Assembly: GCA_958295895.1 (NCBI GenBank)
Contig: CATQHI010000026.1
Span: forward strand, 45,206 to 109,205
Reading direction: 5' to 3'
Length of the DNA: 64,000 bases
Origin: Saprospiraceae bacterium
Lineage (GTDB): Bacteria; Bacteroidota; Bacteroidia; Chitinophagales; Saprospiraceae
Shown: positions 19,556-28,911 of the stretch, in pieces
Position numbering within the stretch: position 1 is the stretch's first letter
Layout of the letters: the number at the start of each line of letters is the position of its first letter
Notes under the pieces: model-generated
Databases searched by the model: none
The model's input: the letters and a program-made list of their open reading frames with translations, nothing else
Told to the model about the DNA's origin: nothing
Made by a program: the position numbers and the translations under genes

Positions 19556-22417
19556 TTACTGCTTCACTACCCGTAGCGTCCGCGCCGCCCCCCCCGCCCG
19601 GACCCGCACGAAGTACAAGCCGGTGGACTCCGCACTTAGGTCAATTTCGGTAGCGAGCTGCTGCCCGTAGCCTAACTCCTGCTGTTGCACCCTGCGCCCC
19701 CGGCTGTCGTATACTTCCACGCTCAGTTCTACGGCCTTCGGTAAGGCGATACGTAGGGCGATACGATCCGTGGTCGGGTTAGGAAAGGCTTCGAGCCCCG
19801 CCAGCGGCCCGGCCTCATCAACCCCCACCGGCATCAGATCGAGGGTGAAAGCGCGCGTGCCGCTACAGCCCAGGGCATCGGTGACCGTGACGGAATAGTC
19901 GCCTACGCTGAGGCTATCCACGGACTGGGTCGTATCCTCCGTACTCCACTGGTAGGTGAGTTCCCCTACGCCGTTGCTCACGTCGAGGTAGGCCGCCCCA
20001 TCGTCGGCGAAAATGGTCGAGGGGGGCACCGTGGTCAGACCGATGTCAAGGCCATCGGCACAGCGGCTCACGCTGAAGTCGTCGAACTCTACGAAGAAGT
20101 CCCCGGCCCCGTAGGTCGCCCGGAAGGTGAAGCGGACCGCGCTGCCGACGAACTGCCCCAGGCCGATGGAAAAGTCCGTGGAGATATCCCCCTCCACGTT
20201 CAGCAGCTCCACCGCTACAGAATCACAGTCCGTGCGAGCGGTCACCGTTAAGCGCTGAAGTCCATCGTTGATCCGGTTGCCACTGGCGTCACGCTGGTTG
20301 AGGGTGAAGGCCAGCACGTCGTCGGCCTCCAAGGGCCCGTAGCTCACCGTCGTGAACTCCAGCACCGTATCCTGAGCAGTGAGGTTATCGGTTAGGGCTA
20401 CGGAGGGACTGCCCGGCCGCCGGGCCACGATCGCATCGGCGGGAAGCTGCCAGCCGCGGGGCCGCCGCCCGTCCTCGAAGTCGACCAGGAAGGGGACGGC
20501 CTGGGTGGGTTGATAGACTAGCACCGTCGTGTCGTTGTAGGTGGCCCGGTCATCCGGCGAGGACACCCATACCTCCACGACCACGGAGTCGGAGGGCGTG
20601 GTCGTCGCTACATCGGTACTGATCTGCACCCGTTGGCGCCGTCCTAGCGTGGTAGGCCCGGGTGCCCGTAGCGAGTCAGTTTCCCCTCCGTTGATGCGGT
20701 AGCTCACCGTCACACTATCCCGTCGCTGCCGACCGATGTCGGTAAAGGTGAATTGCAGCGTATCCTGCGCATTACCGCAGTTGCCAAAGGACAAAAACTC
20801 CGCCCCCACGGCCGCAAAGTCTACCTCTTGCTGGGCGGTAAGGCGGATGTTGTCGATGGCTACACCCTCCCGTTGCCCGTCGCCGTCACTGGAAAACACG
20901 AAGCGCATCCGCACGTCTCCTTCTCCGGCCAGACCACTAAGTCGCGTGCCTACGAGTGCGTAGCCGTTACCGAAGCCGCCGTCACCGTTCCAGGCCCGCT
21001 GCCGGGGGTTATTGTACCAGTTGATGCTAGCAGGATTTTGCTCCACGCGGCGGTAGTTAGCTCCGCCGTCGGTCGATACCTCCAAATAAAGCCCGTCGAA
21101 GTTCTCTTCGGTATCTACGTGGAGCAGGAACGACAGGAAAGGATCTTCGTCCACCCCCGAAAGATCGAAGCAGGGCGAGGTCAGGTAGCTACGCTCATCC
21201 CCGCTGTAGTTCCCATCGGCATTAGTTACGTAGGCGAATGCCCCCGACCCGGCCGCGGCAATCAAGCTGCCCCGGGGTCGTGCCCGCTCCCAGGTCGCCG
21301 GTCCACGTCCGGCCCGCTCCGGTAGCCAGAAGCCCGTCTCCTGCTCGAAGTCCGCTAGATAGGGCAGCTCTGAGATAATGGGCCGCCGGATCACGGTCGT
21401 CGTCAGCCGGTCGTTGTCCGGGTTTTGATCGTTCTCCAGTGCGGTAAATAGCTCGAAGGTGTAGATGCCCGGCTGGGAAAGATCGGCCCCCACGTCGAAG
21501 GTGAAAAACTCCGTGCTGTCCACGCCCAGTACCCCGGTGTAGATGCCGTCGAAGGGGCGGTTCACCCCGCCCGGCATCCCGTTGATCGTAAAGTCCACGT
21601 TAAAGAACTGCTGCGCCTCTCCCCCGAAATTGGTGATGCCGATCGTCACCGAGTCGCTGCCCCCGCCCACACAGGCATCGGCCGTAGGGGACCGTAGTAC
21701 CGTCACACCGATGTCGCGCTGTAGTTGCGTCATCGCCCGGAAGGGCCCACGCCGCACGGTGGTTTCGTCCGTTGCCCCGCAGCGCGTCAAGACATAGAAG
21801 GTATAGGCCGTATTGGGCTGCAGGTCGTTGATACGCAGCATGGTATCCCGGGTCGTCACCGTCGTCCCCCCCCCGGCGGCCGGGTCGAAGTCCCCCACCC
21901 CGTACTCGATCACGTAGGTCGGCTGGGCCGCAGCCGGCACCGAGCGGAAGCGCACGCTCACCGAATTATACCGCACCCGAAACAGCTCGATGGAAGCCTG
22001 GGGCGGCGGCGCGCAGGGGCGGCACTGAGCGATGAAGGAGGTTAGCGCCGGTGATGCCGCCGGACCCTCAACGGAGTAGACCAGGCTGTCGTTGTTGTCC
22101 AGCACCGACAGGCTCACCTCCTCCGGAAAGGCTCCTGCATCGAAGCCTACGGTGACGGAGTCCCCGTTGCTGACCGGGAAGTAGAAGTCGCGCCGGCTCC
22201 CGTCGTCCTGCATCGCATCCAGGGTGAAGCTGCGGGGGCGGTCGGCTACCGTGACGGTGACCGTACCCCCGTTGAAGCCGTCGCCGCCGCTGTCCTCCAG
22301 GCGCAGCTGGTAGAAACAGTCCGAAGAGACCTCCTGGGCGGATAGGGCCAGCGGCGGTAGGGCAAAAAATAGCAGCCCGAGGAGGGACAGGAACTGAGCG
22401 GGTAGCGATCGCGGCAT
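19556..22417 (-). CDS. Large secreted protein with type IX sorting domain
   Basis: The 953-residue protein has a signal peptide to about residue 27 (LALSAQE). A CBM-like opening domain follows, then a fibronectin type III-like domain (about 135-235) containing LQPNTAYTFYVLTRCG, two CARDB-like Ig domains, and MAM/jellyroll-like beta domains around 365-540 and 640-790. Residues 860-953 form a type A sorting domain with FPNPTTDRI, VEVYDSRGR and the final TLRVVKQ. It should be exported by the type IX system regulated by PorX. No catalytic motif is evident; adhesion is a guess. It converges with mltG, with one base between the stop codons. Confidence 0.87.
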   Translation of the reverse strand: MPRSLPAQFLSLLGLLFFALPPLALSAQEVSSDCFYQLRLEDSGGDGFNGGTVTVTVADRPRSFTLDAMQDDGSRRDFYFPVSNGDSVTVGFDAGAFPEEVSLSVLDNNDSLVYSVEGPAASPALTSFIAQCRPCAPPPQASIELFRVRYNSVSVRFRSVPAAAQPTYVIEYGVGDFDPAAGGGTTVTTRDTMLRINDLQPNTAYTFYVLTRCGATDETTVRRGPFRAMTQLQRDIGVTVLRSPTADACVGGGSDSVTIGITNFGGEAQQFFNVDFTINGMPGGVNRPFDGIYTGVLGVDSTEFFTFDVGADLSQPGIYTFELFTALENDQNPDNDRLTTTVIRRPIISELPYLADFEQETGFWLPERAGRGPATWERARPRGSLIAAAGSGAFAYVTNADGNYSGDERSYLTSPCFDLSGVDEDPFLSFLLHVDTEENFDGLYLEVSTDGGANYRRVEQNPASINWYNNPRQRAWNGDGGFGNGYALVGTRLSGLAGEGDVRMRFVFSSDGDGQREGVAIDNIRLTAQQEVDFAAVGAEFLSFGNCGNAQDTLQFTFTDIGRQRRDSVTVSYRINGGETDSLRAPGPTTLGRRQRVQISTDVATTTPSDSVVVEVWVSSPDDRATYNDTTVLVYQPTQAVPFLVDFEDGRRPRGWQLPADAIVARRPGSPSVALTDNLTAQDTVLEFTTVSYGPLEADDVLAFTLNQRDASGNRINDGLQRLTVTARTDCDSVAVELLNVEGDISTDFSIGLGQFVGSAVRFTFRATYGAGDFFVEFDDFSVSRCADGLDIGLTTVPPSTIFADDGAAYLDVSNGVGELTYQWSTEDTTQSVDSLSVGDYSVTVTDALGCSGTRAFTLDLMPVGVDEAGPLAGLEAFPNPTTDRIALRIALPKAVELSVEVYDSRGRRVQQQELGYGQQLATEIDLSAESTGLYFVRVRAGGAARTLRVVKQ

Positions 22418-22538
22418 AATGGTAGGCTAGGAGTGGGGTAAATTACCACAAAGGCAGCGAACCCGGGAGCCTGAACCATTCGGTGGGGGTGGCGTTAGTC
22501 CCCCGGATATCAAACAATCACCTGATTACCCCCTGGTT

Positions 22539-23459
22539 GTGGCGGTTTACTCGATCAAGGACGTAGAAAAACTCACCGGCATCCGCGCCCATACGCTGCG
22601 GGCCTGGGAGCAGCGGTATGACCTGGTGACCCCCCGCCGCGGGCAGAATAACGTGCGCTATTACCTCGACGAGGACCTGCACGAATTATCCGCCATCGCC
22701 CTGCTCAACAAGCACGGCCACCGCATCAGCAAGATCGCGGCCATGGATCCGGCCGAACGCGCCGCCCTGATCACCAACCTGACCAGCCTCAACATAAGCC
22801 CCGAAACCCAACTCGACGCCCTGACGCTATCGATCGTGGAGATGGACGAGGAGAAGTTCAGCCTCATCATCGACACCAACGTCGCCCAGCGCGGCTTCGA
22901 GGAGACGATGATGGAGGTCGTGTACCCCTTTTTAGATAAACTCGGGGTGCTGTATTTCACCGGCTCGGTCACTCCCGTGCAGGAAGCTTTTGCCGGTCAC
23001 CTGATCCGGCAGAAAATTCTAGCGGCGACCGACCGACTGCCCACCCCGGCCGACGAGGAGCGGCCCGTCTTCGCACTGTTCCTGCCCGAGGGCGAGCGGC
23101 AGGAACTCAGTATGCTCTTCATGCAGCTTCTACTCAAGCAGCGGGGCTTCGGCGTCATCTACCTGGGCCCTAACATCGGAACGCAGGATCTGGCGGACGT
23201 CTGCCAGGTACGTCGCATAGACTATCTCTTCACCATCCTATCTAATAGTTACGTGGAGCGGCCCGTGGACCAGTTGGTAGAAGACATCCTGACGCAGTGC
23301 CCCGACGAGCGACTGTTGCTAGCTGGCTACCAGGCTAATCTGCACGACCTCAGCGAGTTTCCGCGGGCGCATACCGTGGCCGGGCTGCGGGACTTTACCG
23401 CCTACCTCGACCGCCTCCTCAGTACGACCGCAGATCGGAATACTGCTGTAGCGAGATAA
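22539..23459 (+). CDS. MerR family regulator with degenerate B12-binding domain
   Basis: Residues 4-75 of 306 form a MerR winged helix (YSIKDVEKLTGIRAHTLRAW and EQRYDLVTPRRG). A helical B12-cap-like domain (80-170) and a Rossmann cobalamin-binding fold (175-300) follow, as in CarH and LitR light sensors. The usual lower-ligand motif E-x-H-x-x-G is here PEGERQELSM: His is Gln and Gly is Ser. Cobalamin binding in the usual way is therefore doubtful. The start is GTG. The 3' end overlaps the convergent TPR gene by 41 bases. Target genes are unknown. Confidence 0.87.
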   Translation: MAVYSIKDVEKLTGIRAHTLRAWEQRYDLVTPRRGQNNVRYYLDEDLHELSAIALLNKHGHRISKIAAMDPAERAALITNLTSLNISPETQLDALTLSIVEMDEEKFSLIIDTNVAQRGFEETMMEVVYPFLDKLGVLYFTGSVTPVQEAFAGHLIRQKILAATDRLPTPADEERPVFALFLPEGERQELSMLFMQLLLKQRGFGVIYLGPNIGTQDLADVCQVRRIDYLFTILSNSYVERPVDQLVEDILTQCPDERLLLAGYQANLHDLSEFPRAHTVAGLRDFTAYLDRLLSTTADRNTAVAR

Positions 23460-24288
23460 TCTGCCAGTCGTTGAGGGTACGCTCCACCTCGGCGGGATGA
23501 ACGGCCGCCAGGGCGACTAGCGTAGTGCCCGACTCCGGGCGGGGCAGTAGATCGCTGTAGTATTCCGGAAAGGCGCGCCGCTCATCCTCACTGGCCCGCG
23601 CACGGTCGGCCTGTACGGCGGCCCGGGTGGCGTTGCTCCACACCTCGAAGCCCAGTCCGGCATCGTAGCACAGCTGCTCGAGCTGTTCGATGGCTGCCTC
23701 AGCACCGGTGTGCAGTAGGCAGCTGAAGGTCTGGTAGGGCGAGCGCTTGAGGGTGGTGACGCACTGGTAGATCGGTACCCGGCGGCGGCGAATCACATTG
23801 AACCCCCGCTGGCCGCGGCGGTCGTAAAGCACCAGGTCACGGTACCGGGTACCGCTGCCGGGATGGGGGATGCTTACCACGCGGGCCCGGGCGACGTCGA
23901 GGGGCTGCATCCAGAGGATCTCGTAGCCATCGTCGTGCTGGAGCTGTAGGCCGAGGGGCTTGTCGTGCTGCAGGCGGTCGAAGCCGAACTTAGCCCAGAC
24001 CGTCTGTGCGGTACGCATCCGTTTGAGGGCGACGGCGGCCAGGCCGAGTTGCCACCAGGCGTTGCGGTCGTCAGCGTCGAGGGCAACGGTCTTGCTCCAG
24101 TAGTGCAGAGCGGGTTTCCACTCCCGGCGGCGGGTGTAGATGGTGGCCAGGCTACGGAAGGCATCGGCCCACTCGGGGACGATGCGGGTCACCTTCTTAA
24201 GGAGCTTCACGGCAGTGTAGGGATCGCCGACTTTGTCGTAGCGAAGCGCCTGTGCGTAAAGGTCCATATAGTTAGGCGGTAAGTGCAT
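23419..24288 (-). CDS. TPR-repeat protein
   Basis: From the preferred start at 24288 the product is 289 residues, opening MHLPPNYMDLYAQALRYDKV. The frame stays open for 24 more codons upstream, but that part is not protein-like. Three tetratricopeptide-like helical pairs occupy the first 110 residues (DPYTAVKLLKKVTRIVPEWA, then WKPALHYWSKTVALDADDRN). The C-terminal half is a mixed alpha/beta domain I do not recognise, containing PIYQCVTTLKRSPYQTFSCL. It overlaps the MerR gene tail to tail by 41 bases. It is probably a cytoplasmic scaffold or adaptor. Confidence 0.78.
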   Translation of the reverse strand: MHLPPNYMDLYAQALRYDKVGDPYTAVKLLKKVTRIVPEWADAFRSLATIYTRRREWKPALHYWSKTVALDADDRNAWWQLGLAAVALKRMRTAQTVWAKFGFDRLQHDKPLGLQLQHDDGYEILWMQPLDVARARVVSIPHPGSGTRYRDLVLYDRRGQRGFNVIRRRRVPIYQCVTTLKRSPYQTFSCLLHTGAEAAIEQLEQLCYDAGLGFEVWSNATRAAVQADRARASEDERRAFPEYYSDLLPRPESGTTLVALAAVHPAEVERTLNDWQIISLQQYSDLRSY

Positions 24289-24392
24289 TGTCCAAGGTGT
24301 TCCGGGCTTGGGGTCCGGGCAGTAGTAACGTATGGGGGTAGACAGGGTTGTGTGGTTCAACCCCCCCAGTGGCTCGGGCGTTAGGGGAGGGT

Positions 24393-25451
24393 ATGTCCGC
24401 AGTCATCGTATCTACCCTACCCGACATCCGTTCTCTGAGCCTGGAGGAGCTGACCGCTCAGTTGATTCTGACCGGGGAAAAGAAATTTCGGGCCAAGCAA
24501 GTATACGAATGGCTGTGGCAACGGGGGGCACGTAGCTTCGATGAGATGACTAACCTCTCATTAGCTCTGCGCGAAAAGCTCAAAATGAGCTACCAATTGC
24601 CGGTCATCGCGTTAGACAAACAGCAGCGCAGCGCCGATGGTACCATCAAGAGCCGTTTCCGGCTACACGACGGCCACCTCATCGAGTCGGTGCTCATCCC
24701 CGTCGTAGCCGATGACCGCTTCACTGTCTGCGTATCGAGTCAGGTAGGCTGTAGCCTCACCTGTACCTTCTGCGCCACCGGCCGCATGAAGCGACTGCGT
24801 AATCTCACTGCCGCCGAGATCTACGATCAGGTTTACCTGGTCAATCAGCAGTGCCTGGAGACCTACGGTAAGCCCCTCACCAACATCGTCTACATGGGCA
24901 TGGGCGAGCCCCTACTCGCCTTCCGTGAGGTGGTAGGTAGCATCGAGCGCATCACCAGCCACACGGGCCTCCATATGGCACCCCGCCGCCTGACCGTCTC
25001 CACGGCCGGCATCGCCAAGATGATCCGCAAGCTCGCCGACGAGGACACCAAGGTCAACCTCGCCCTCAGCCTCCACGCCGCCGACGACGCGAAGCGCAAC
25101 GAGATCATGCCCATCAACGAGTCCAATACTCTGGAAGCCGTGGTCGAGAGCCTCGAGTACTTCTACGCCAGGACCAAAAAGCGCATCGGCTTCGAGTACA
25201 TCACCTTCCAGGACTTCAACGATGGCCTCGACGACGCCGAGAAGCTCTACCGCATCTGCCGCCGCGTACCCAGCATGGTCAACATCATCGAGTACAACCC
25301 CATCGATAATGCCCCCTTCCGCAAGTCGAGCGAGCACCGCATCGACGACTTCGCCACCTACTTGCGCGACCGGGGCATCATGGTCACCGTGCGCCGCAGC
25401 CGCGGTAAGGATATCGATGCCGCCTGCGGGCAGCTGGCTAATAAAGAGTAG
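24393..25451 (+). CDS. rlmN: Dual-specificity RNA methyltransferase RlmN
   Basis: The 352-residue radical-SAM enzyme methylates A2503 of 23S rRNA and A37 of some tRNAs. The iron-sulfur motif is GCSLTCTFCATG (cysteines near 120, 124 and 127), followed by NIVYMGMGEPL and the SAM-binding LTVSTAG. VNLALSLHA and the C-terminal RGKDIDAACGQLA carry the second methyl-transfer cysteine. ATG at 24393 is preferred because it follows GGGAGGGT and begins near the conserved region; an in-frame ATG 45 bases earlier is possible. The end overlaps the next convergent gene by 14 bases. Confidence 0.95.
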   Translation: MSAVIVSTLPDIRSLSLEELTAQLILTGEKKFRAKQVYEWLWQRGARSFDEMTNLSLALREKLKMSYQLPVIALDKQQRSADGTIKSRFRLHDGHLIESVLIPVVADDRFTVCVSSQVGCSLTCTFCATGRMKRLRNLTAAEIYDQVYLVNQQCLETYGKPLTNIVYMGMGEPLLAFREVVGSIERITSHTGLHMAPRRLTVSTAGIAKMIRKLADEDTKVNLALSLHAADDAKRNEIMPINESNTLEAVVESLEYFYARTKKRIGFEYITFQDFNDGLDDAEKLYRICRRVPSMVNIIEYNPIDNAPFRKSSEHRIDDFATYLRDRGIMVTVRRSRGKDIDAACGQLANKE

Positions 25452-25929
25452 CTAATACCTCTTCCAACTCCTCCTGCTTCCCCTCGTCATCGATCAGGTA
25501 GATCGGCAGCAGCACCCGCTCCCCGCCCCGCAGTTCCAGCAGCAGATCACGTACCGAGGCCCGCGTCACCCGGTCGATGCGGTCCAGGGCGATCTCCTGC
25601 CGCCCGTTCAGTTGGTCGAGTTCGTAGACCAGCTTCCCCTCCTGGATGCGGACGTAGCGCTGTAGGGGTGTCTTCCCATCATCCCCCCGCCCGTGGGTGT
25701 AGGTGGCGTAAGCGATCAGCCCACTTACTACGAGATACACCAGCCCCAGGACCAACTGCCAGATCGGATGATCGTCTTCCCCGCCCGACCAGTGCGTGAA
25801 GTAGAGGTAGAGTGAGTGGATTGCGGCTACGAGCAGTAGCAGGGCCCCTAGGTAGAAAAGCCAGTGCAGCAGCCGGGTCGTGCGGGGGTTCGGCGGCGGG
25901 GGGGTGTGGAAGTCGTAGGTCGGTGTCAC
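25438..25929 (-). CDS. Small membrane protein, unknown
   Basis: The 163-residue protein starts at GTG, ten bases after a TACCTTGC box that follows a hairpin. It has a Pro-rich N-terminus, two membrane helices (about 22-46 and 60-82) and a C-terminal cytoplasmic domain of about 75 residues with regularly spaced acidic and hydrophobic residues (LVYELDQLNGRQEIALDRID). The tail resembles PH-like or bacterial membrane-flanking domains, but I do not recognise a family. It is convergent with rlmN. Confidence 0.65.
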   Translation of the reverse strand: MTPTYDFHTPPPPNPRTTRLLHWLFYLGALLLLVAAIHSLYLYFTHWSGGEDDHPIWQLVLGLVYLVVSGLIAYATYTHGRGDDGKTPLQRYVRIQEGKLVYELDQLNGRQEIALDRIDRVTRASVRDLLLELRGGERVLLPIYLIDDEGKQEELEEVLATLY

Positions 25930-25941
25930 CCAGGCAAGGTA

Positions 25942-25973
25942 AGGCGTCCGACGCTTAGAAGCATCGGACGCCT
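25942..25973 (-). terminator. Strong hairpin downstream of porZ
   Basis: AGGCGTCCGA and TCGGACGCCT form perfect 10-bp arms, with a further GCTT/AAGC stem inside and a two-base loop. It begins six bases after the porZ stop and lies just before the promoter of the next gene on the same strand. There is no clear T-tract, so it could be a processing or stabilising hairpin rather than a classical terminator. Confidence 0.6.
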
Positions 25974-25978
25974 ACCCC

Positions 25979-28351
25979 CTACCGGATAAACACAATCTTC
26001 CCCACCGCCCCCTCCGGATTCTGCTGCTCGGTAAAGCCGCCCGCCCCCGTCGAGGCAAACACCAGGTACACTCCACTGGTCACCCGCCGCCCGTTGTAGT
26101 CGGTGCCCGACCAGACGTACTGCCCGCCCGCCGCGCGGCCCTCCTGCACCAGCTTACCGCTCAGGTCGGTGATCTTGACCCGGGCGTCGCGCACCAGACC
26201 GTTGATGGAGATGGGACCGGTATAGCCCGGTTCTACGGGATTAGGATATACCACAAGGTCATCGCGGAAAAAGGGCTCGGCGGCCGTAGCATCCCCGCGG
26301 TAGCTGATTACGCCTAGCTCGGTGCCAAAGTAGACCGTGCCGGTCGTCGGATTGATGGCAATGCTGCGCACGATGTCATCGAGCAGCGGACTGTTGCCCC
26401 GGTCGAAGAACAAGACCTGTTCTCGGCCATCCTCCGAAAGCAGGTAGGCCCCTCCGTTAGTACCCAGCCACTTGCGGTTGGCGCCGTCGACGGCGATGGT
26501 ACGGATCTCCTCCGTTTCCAGCAAGTAACCGCCGAAGCCATCATCAGCTTGTACCTGGGGTAGATTACCCGGGCAAATCTCCGGATTGAATACTTCTGCC
26601 CCACAGCTGAAGATCACTATGCCGCTAGCCGTACCTATCCACACCTCCCCATCGAGCCCCACCGCGATGCTGCGGGTCTCGTTAGTCGGCAGGTTACTAT
26701 TGGCGGCCGTGATCATACGGCAACGGTCGTCGCTGCGGTCCATGGGCGTACCCATCGGGTCGATGACGGTAATGCCGCCGTTCTCCCCGCCGCGGTGCAC
26801 TACCCAAACGTAGCCCTGCTGGTCTACCGCAATGTCAATGGCTAGGTTGATCCCGCAGTCCTGCCCGAGTGCGGTCCACTCCCCCTCCGGACTCCGCACC
26901 GACACGATCCCCCCCTGCGCCGCCCGGCTCACGGCCACGTAGGTAAATCCATTAGCGTCGGTAGCCGTGCCCGCCGCCCGGATGCGGCCCCGACCGGCCC
27001 CCTCGGCCAGTTCGATGCTCGTATTCACCTCGTCGTACAGGGTAGCCGTACTCTCCCCGTCGACCCCGATCACCCCCTCGAAGAAGGAGCTCAGGTAGTG
27101 CACGTCATTCACCGGGTCGTAGTCGACGTCGACGATGGTAGCCACGTCGTCATCCCCCCCGTTACTCCCATCCCGGCCCCGGAAGGCGTTGGTGTTGCGG
27201 ATGCTTAGCCCATCCCAGGCCCCGTTCTGGTAGCGGAACACCCCCTCAAAATCGTAGGCAGGGGTAGTGTTTTCGTCCAGCTGCCCGGGAGCGATCCACA
27301 GCGCGGTGCCGTCGTGCAGCAGGCGGTACACCTGATCCTTCGGCGGCCCCGGAAAGGTCAGCCGCCGGCACTCCCCATCCACCGCCGTCAGGTAGCGGAT
27401 GCCGTAGGTCTCATCCCCGAACCAAATGCGGCCCGTATCGTCCTCCAGGGCGTAGTTGGTCACATCGGCACAGTCCGGCAGAGTGCGGGCACTTCCGGCC
27501 GTTTCGTTCAGCGCCACCACGGCCCGGTCAGCGCAGTTACCGCTCGTGCAGCGGTAGCCGGCCAGCAGACTATTCGGACCGGCGCTGAGGTAGGTCAGGC
27601 GGTTCTGCTGCTGCGCTGCATCGTAATGGATTGCACCGGCGTTCGCGCCCAACTTCCACACATCCTCGTTGACCGCGGCGTAGAGCCCCTCCCGCCAGAC
27701 CATGATGCTACTACTGCTGTAATCACCCGGCAGCCCCGCGGCCGGCCCCAGCAGCTCCCAGTTGTTGAAATCGTTGAGGTTTACGCCCGTCAGTGGCACG
27801 CGGTAGATGCCCTCGGGGGTGGCGGCGTAGATGCGTCCGTCGTACTCGGCCACCCCGTCCACCCGCAGCCCCGTGAAGGTGGTGAAGGCGAAAGTTTGGT
27901 TGTCGAGCGACAGGGCCGACACCCCGTAGCCGGCCGAGATGTAGACCCGGTTACCGGCCCCGAAGGCGAGGTCGAAGATCCGCTTGTCCCCACTGAAGTT
28001 GAAGTTATCGATCTGCTGCAGGGTCGTGAAGCGTCCGTTTTGGTAGAGGTCGATCGTGCTGTTTTCGTACACGATGAGCAGCGTCTCGGTGGGCCGGTGG
28101 TACTTGACGAGGCTGATGCGGCCGCCGGCCAGTCCCTCCGTACGCGTGAGCCGCGTGAAGCTCAGGTCCGCCTTGTCGAGCAGGAACAGCGCGTTGCCGG
28201 TGGAGTAGATGATGTCCTCCGCACTCTCCGTCACGTACCGCCCGTAGCTGAAGGACTGCAGGCTCGTCCACTGCCCCAGGCTATCCACCTGCGCCGGCAG
28301 CACACTTACTCCCAACAGACTCACACACAGCAACATTCGACATAACCACAT
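25979..28351 (-). CDS. porZ: PorZ-like type IX secretion protein
   Basis: The 790-residue protein has a signal peptide (MWLCRMLLCVSLLGVSVLPA) and two beta-propeller domains with repeated short blades such as GNALFLLDKADLSFTRL and AEYDGRIYAATPEGIYRVP. A type IX sorting domain follows (YPNPVEPGY, VKITDLSGKLVQ, SGVYLVF, ending KIVFIR). This plan and the opening Q-W-T-S-L-x-S-F-x-Y-G-R match PorZ, a surface component of the attachment complex of P. gingivalis (776 residues as I recall). It likely helps PorU anchor cargo to anionic lipopolysaccharide. A paralogous propeller protein cannot be fully excluded. Confidence 0.88.
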   Translation of the reverse strand: MWLCRMLLCVSLLGVSVLPAQVDSLGQWTSLQSFSYGRYVTESAEDIIYSTGNALFLLDKADLSFTRLTRTEGLAGGRISLVKYHRPTETLLIVYENSTIDLYQNGRFTTLQQIDNFNFSGDKRIFDLAFGAGNRVYISAGYGVSALSLDNQTFAFTTFTGLRVDGVAEYDGRIYAATPEGIYRVPLTGVNLNDFNNWELLGPAAGLPGDYSSSSIMVWREGLYAAVNEDVWKLGANAGAIHYDAAQQQNRLTYLSAGPNSLLAGYRCTSGNCADRAVVALNETAGSARTLPDCADVTNYALEDDTGRIWFGDETYGIRYLTAVDGECRRLTFPGPPKDQVYRLLHDGTALWIAPGQLDENTTPAYDFEGVFRYQNGAWDGLSIRNTNAFRGRDGSNGGDDDVATIVDVDYDPVNDVHYLSSFFEGVIGVDGESTATLYDEVNTSIELAEGAGRGRIRAAGTATDANGFTYVAVSRAAQGGIVSVRSPEGEWTALGQDCGINLAIDIAVDQQGYVWVVHRGGENGGITVIDPMGTPMDRSDDRCRMITAANSNLPTNETRSIAVGLDGEVWIGTASGIVIFSCGAEVFNPEICPGNLPQVQADDGFGGYLLETEEIRTIAVDGANRKWLGTNGGAYLLSEDGREQVLFFDRGNSPLLDDIVRSIAINPTTGTVYFGTELGVISYRGDATAAEPFFRDDLVVYPNPVEPGYTGPISINGLVRDARVKITDLSGKLVQEGRAAGGQYVWSGTDYNGRRVTSGVYLVFASTGAGGFTEQQNPEGAVGKIVFIR

Positions 28352-28355
28352 AGCA

Positions 28356-28363
28356 CAAAAGTA
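28356..28363 (-). promoter_or_regulatory. -7 promoter box of porZ (TACTTTTG)
   Basis: On the minus strand TACTTTTG matches TAnnTTTG exactly and ends four bases before the porZ ATG, so a leaderless transcript is likely. A copy of the 18-base GC-rich motif lies directly upstream at 28369-28386. Confidence 0.65.
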
Positions 28364-28368
28364 AGGTG

Positions 28369-28386
28369 GGGCGGGGCCGCGGGTGC
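28369..28386 (-). repeat. GC-rich dispersed motif, copy upstream of porZ
   Basis: On the minus strand this reads GCACCCGCGGCCCCGCCC, a member of the 18-base family described in the findings. It lies five bases upstream of the porZ -7 box, in the region where a -33 element would be. Confidence 0.55.
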
Positions 28387-28479
28387 ACCCTCCGTGGTGG
28401 GGCGCGCGATAATGTAGGCTGGGACACCAAAACTGCGTGGCCTTCCTTGGGCTTTAGGATACCTTAGTTTGGCAATTCG

Positions 28480-28890
28480 TTATCTGGCGTGCAGCTGGGT
28501 GGTGTAGAATCGCTTAGCGTCTTCCCGGGCGAGGGAATAGTCACCGGAGCGGCTATCGGCCACCTCCAGCAGTTTTAGCGCGGTGGTGAGGTAGACGGTC
28601 TGCTCCGCGGCGGGTGCGTGCTGGGCGAGGCCAGCTAAGAACTCCGCGATCTTTTCGAGGTGATCGGCGGTGAGATCGTGGGCCGTAGCGTAGGCTTCTA
28701 TAGTAGCCGTATCCTTGCCCAGCAGGGCACCAACATCCAGACCGGTAAGTTCCTTTGCTTCTTGCTTAGCTGCTTTTACGTCTGGGTATAGGTCGTCGGT
28801 CTGTTGCAGTGCGAGTAGTCGGGCGACGATCTTGCCGAGTACGCGGCCTAGTTGTTCGATCTGGTCCTTTAGGAGGTCGCGTTGTAGCAT
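28480..28890 (-). CDS. Small helical protein, unknown
   Basis: The 136-residue product begins MLQRDLLKDQIEQLGRVLGK and is helical throughout, with a repeated D-Y-S-L-A-R-E-D-A-type helix at the end. This start, rather than 28962, is preferred because the extension is not protein-like and overlaps repeat sequence. It resembles the short helical proteins classed as DUF6483, with low confidence. It stands alone, with no signal peptide or membrane helix. Confidence 0.65.
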   Translation of the reverse strand: MLQRDLLKDQIEQLGRVLGKIVARLLALQQTDDLYPDVKAAKQEAKELTGLDVGALLGKDTATIEAYATAHDLTADHLEKIAEFLAGLAQHAPAAEQTVYLTTALKLLEVADSRSGDYSLAREDAKRFYTTQLHAR

Positions 28891-28911
28891 GGTGTGGGTG
28901 TGGTAGGTGTG

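Noticed and set aside
27314..28345. A 343-codon open frame antisense to porZ
   Set aside because: It is the opposite strand of a well-supported porZ; its translation is low-complexity and matches no family. High GC keeps antisense frames open here.
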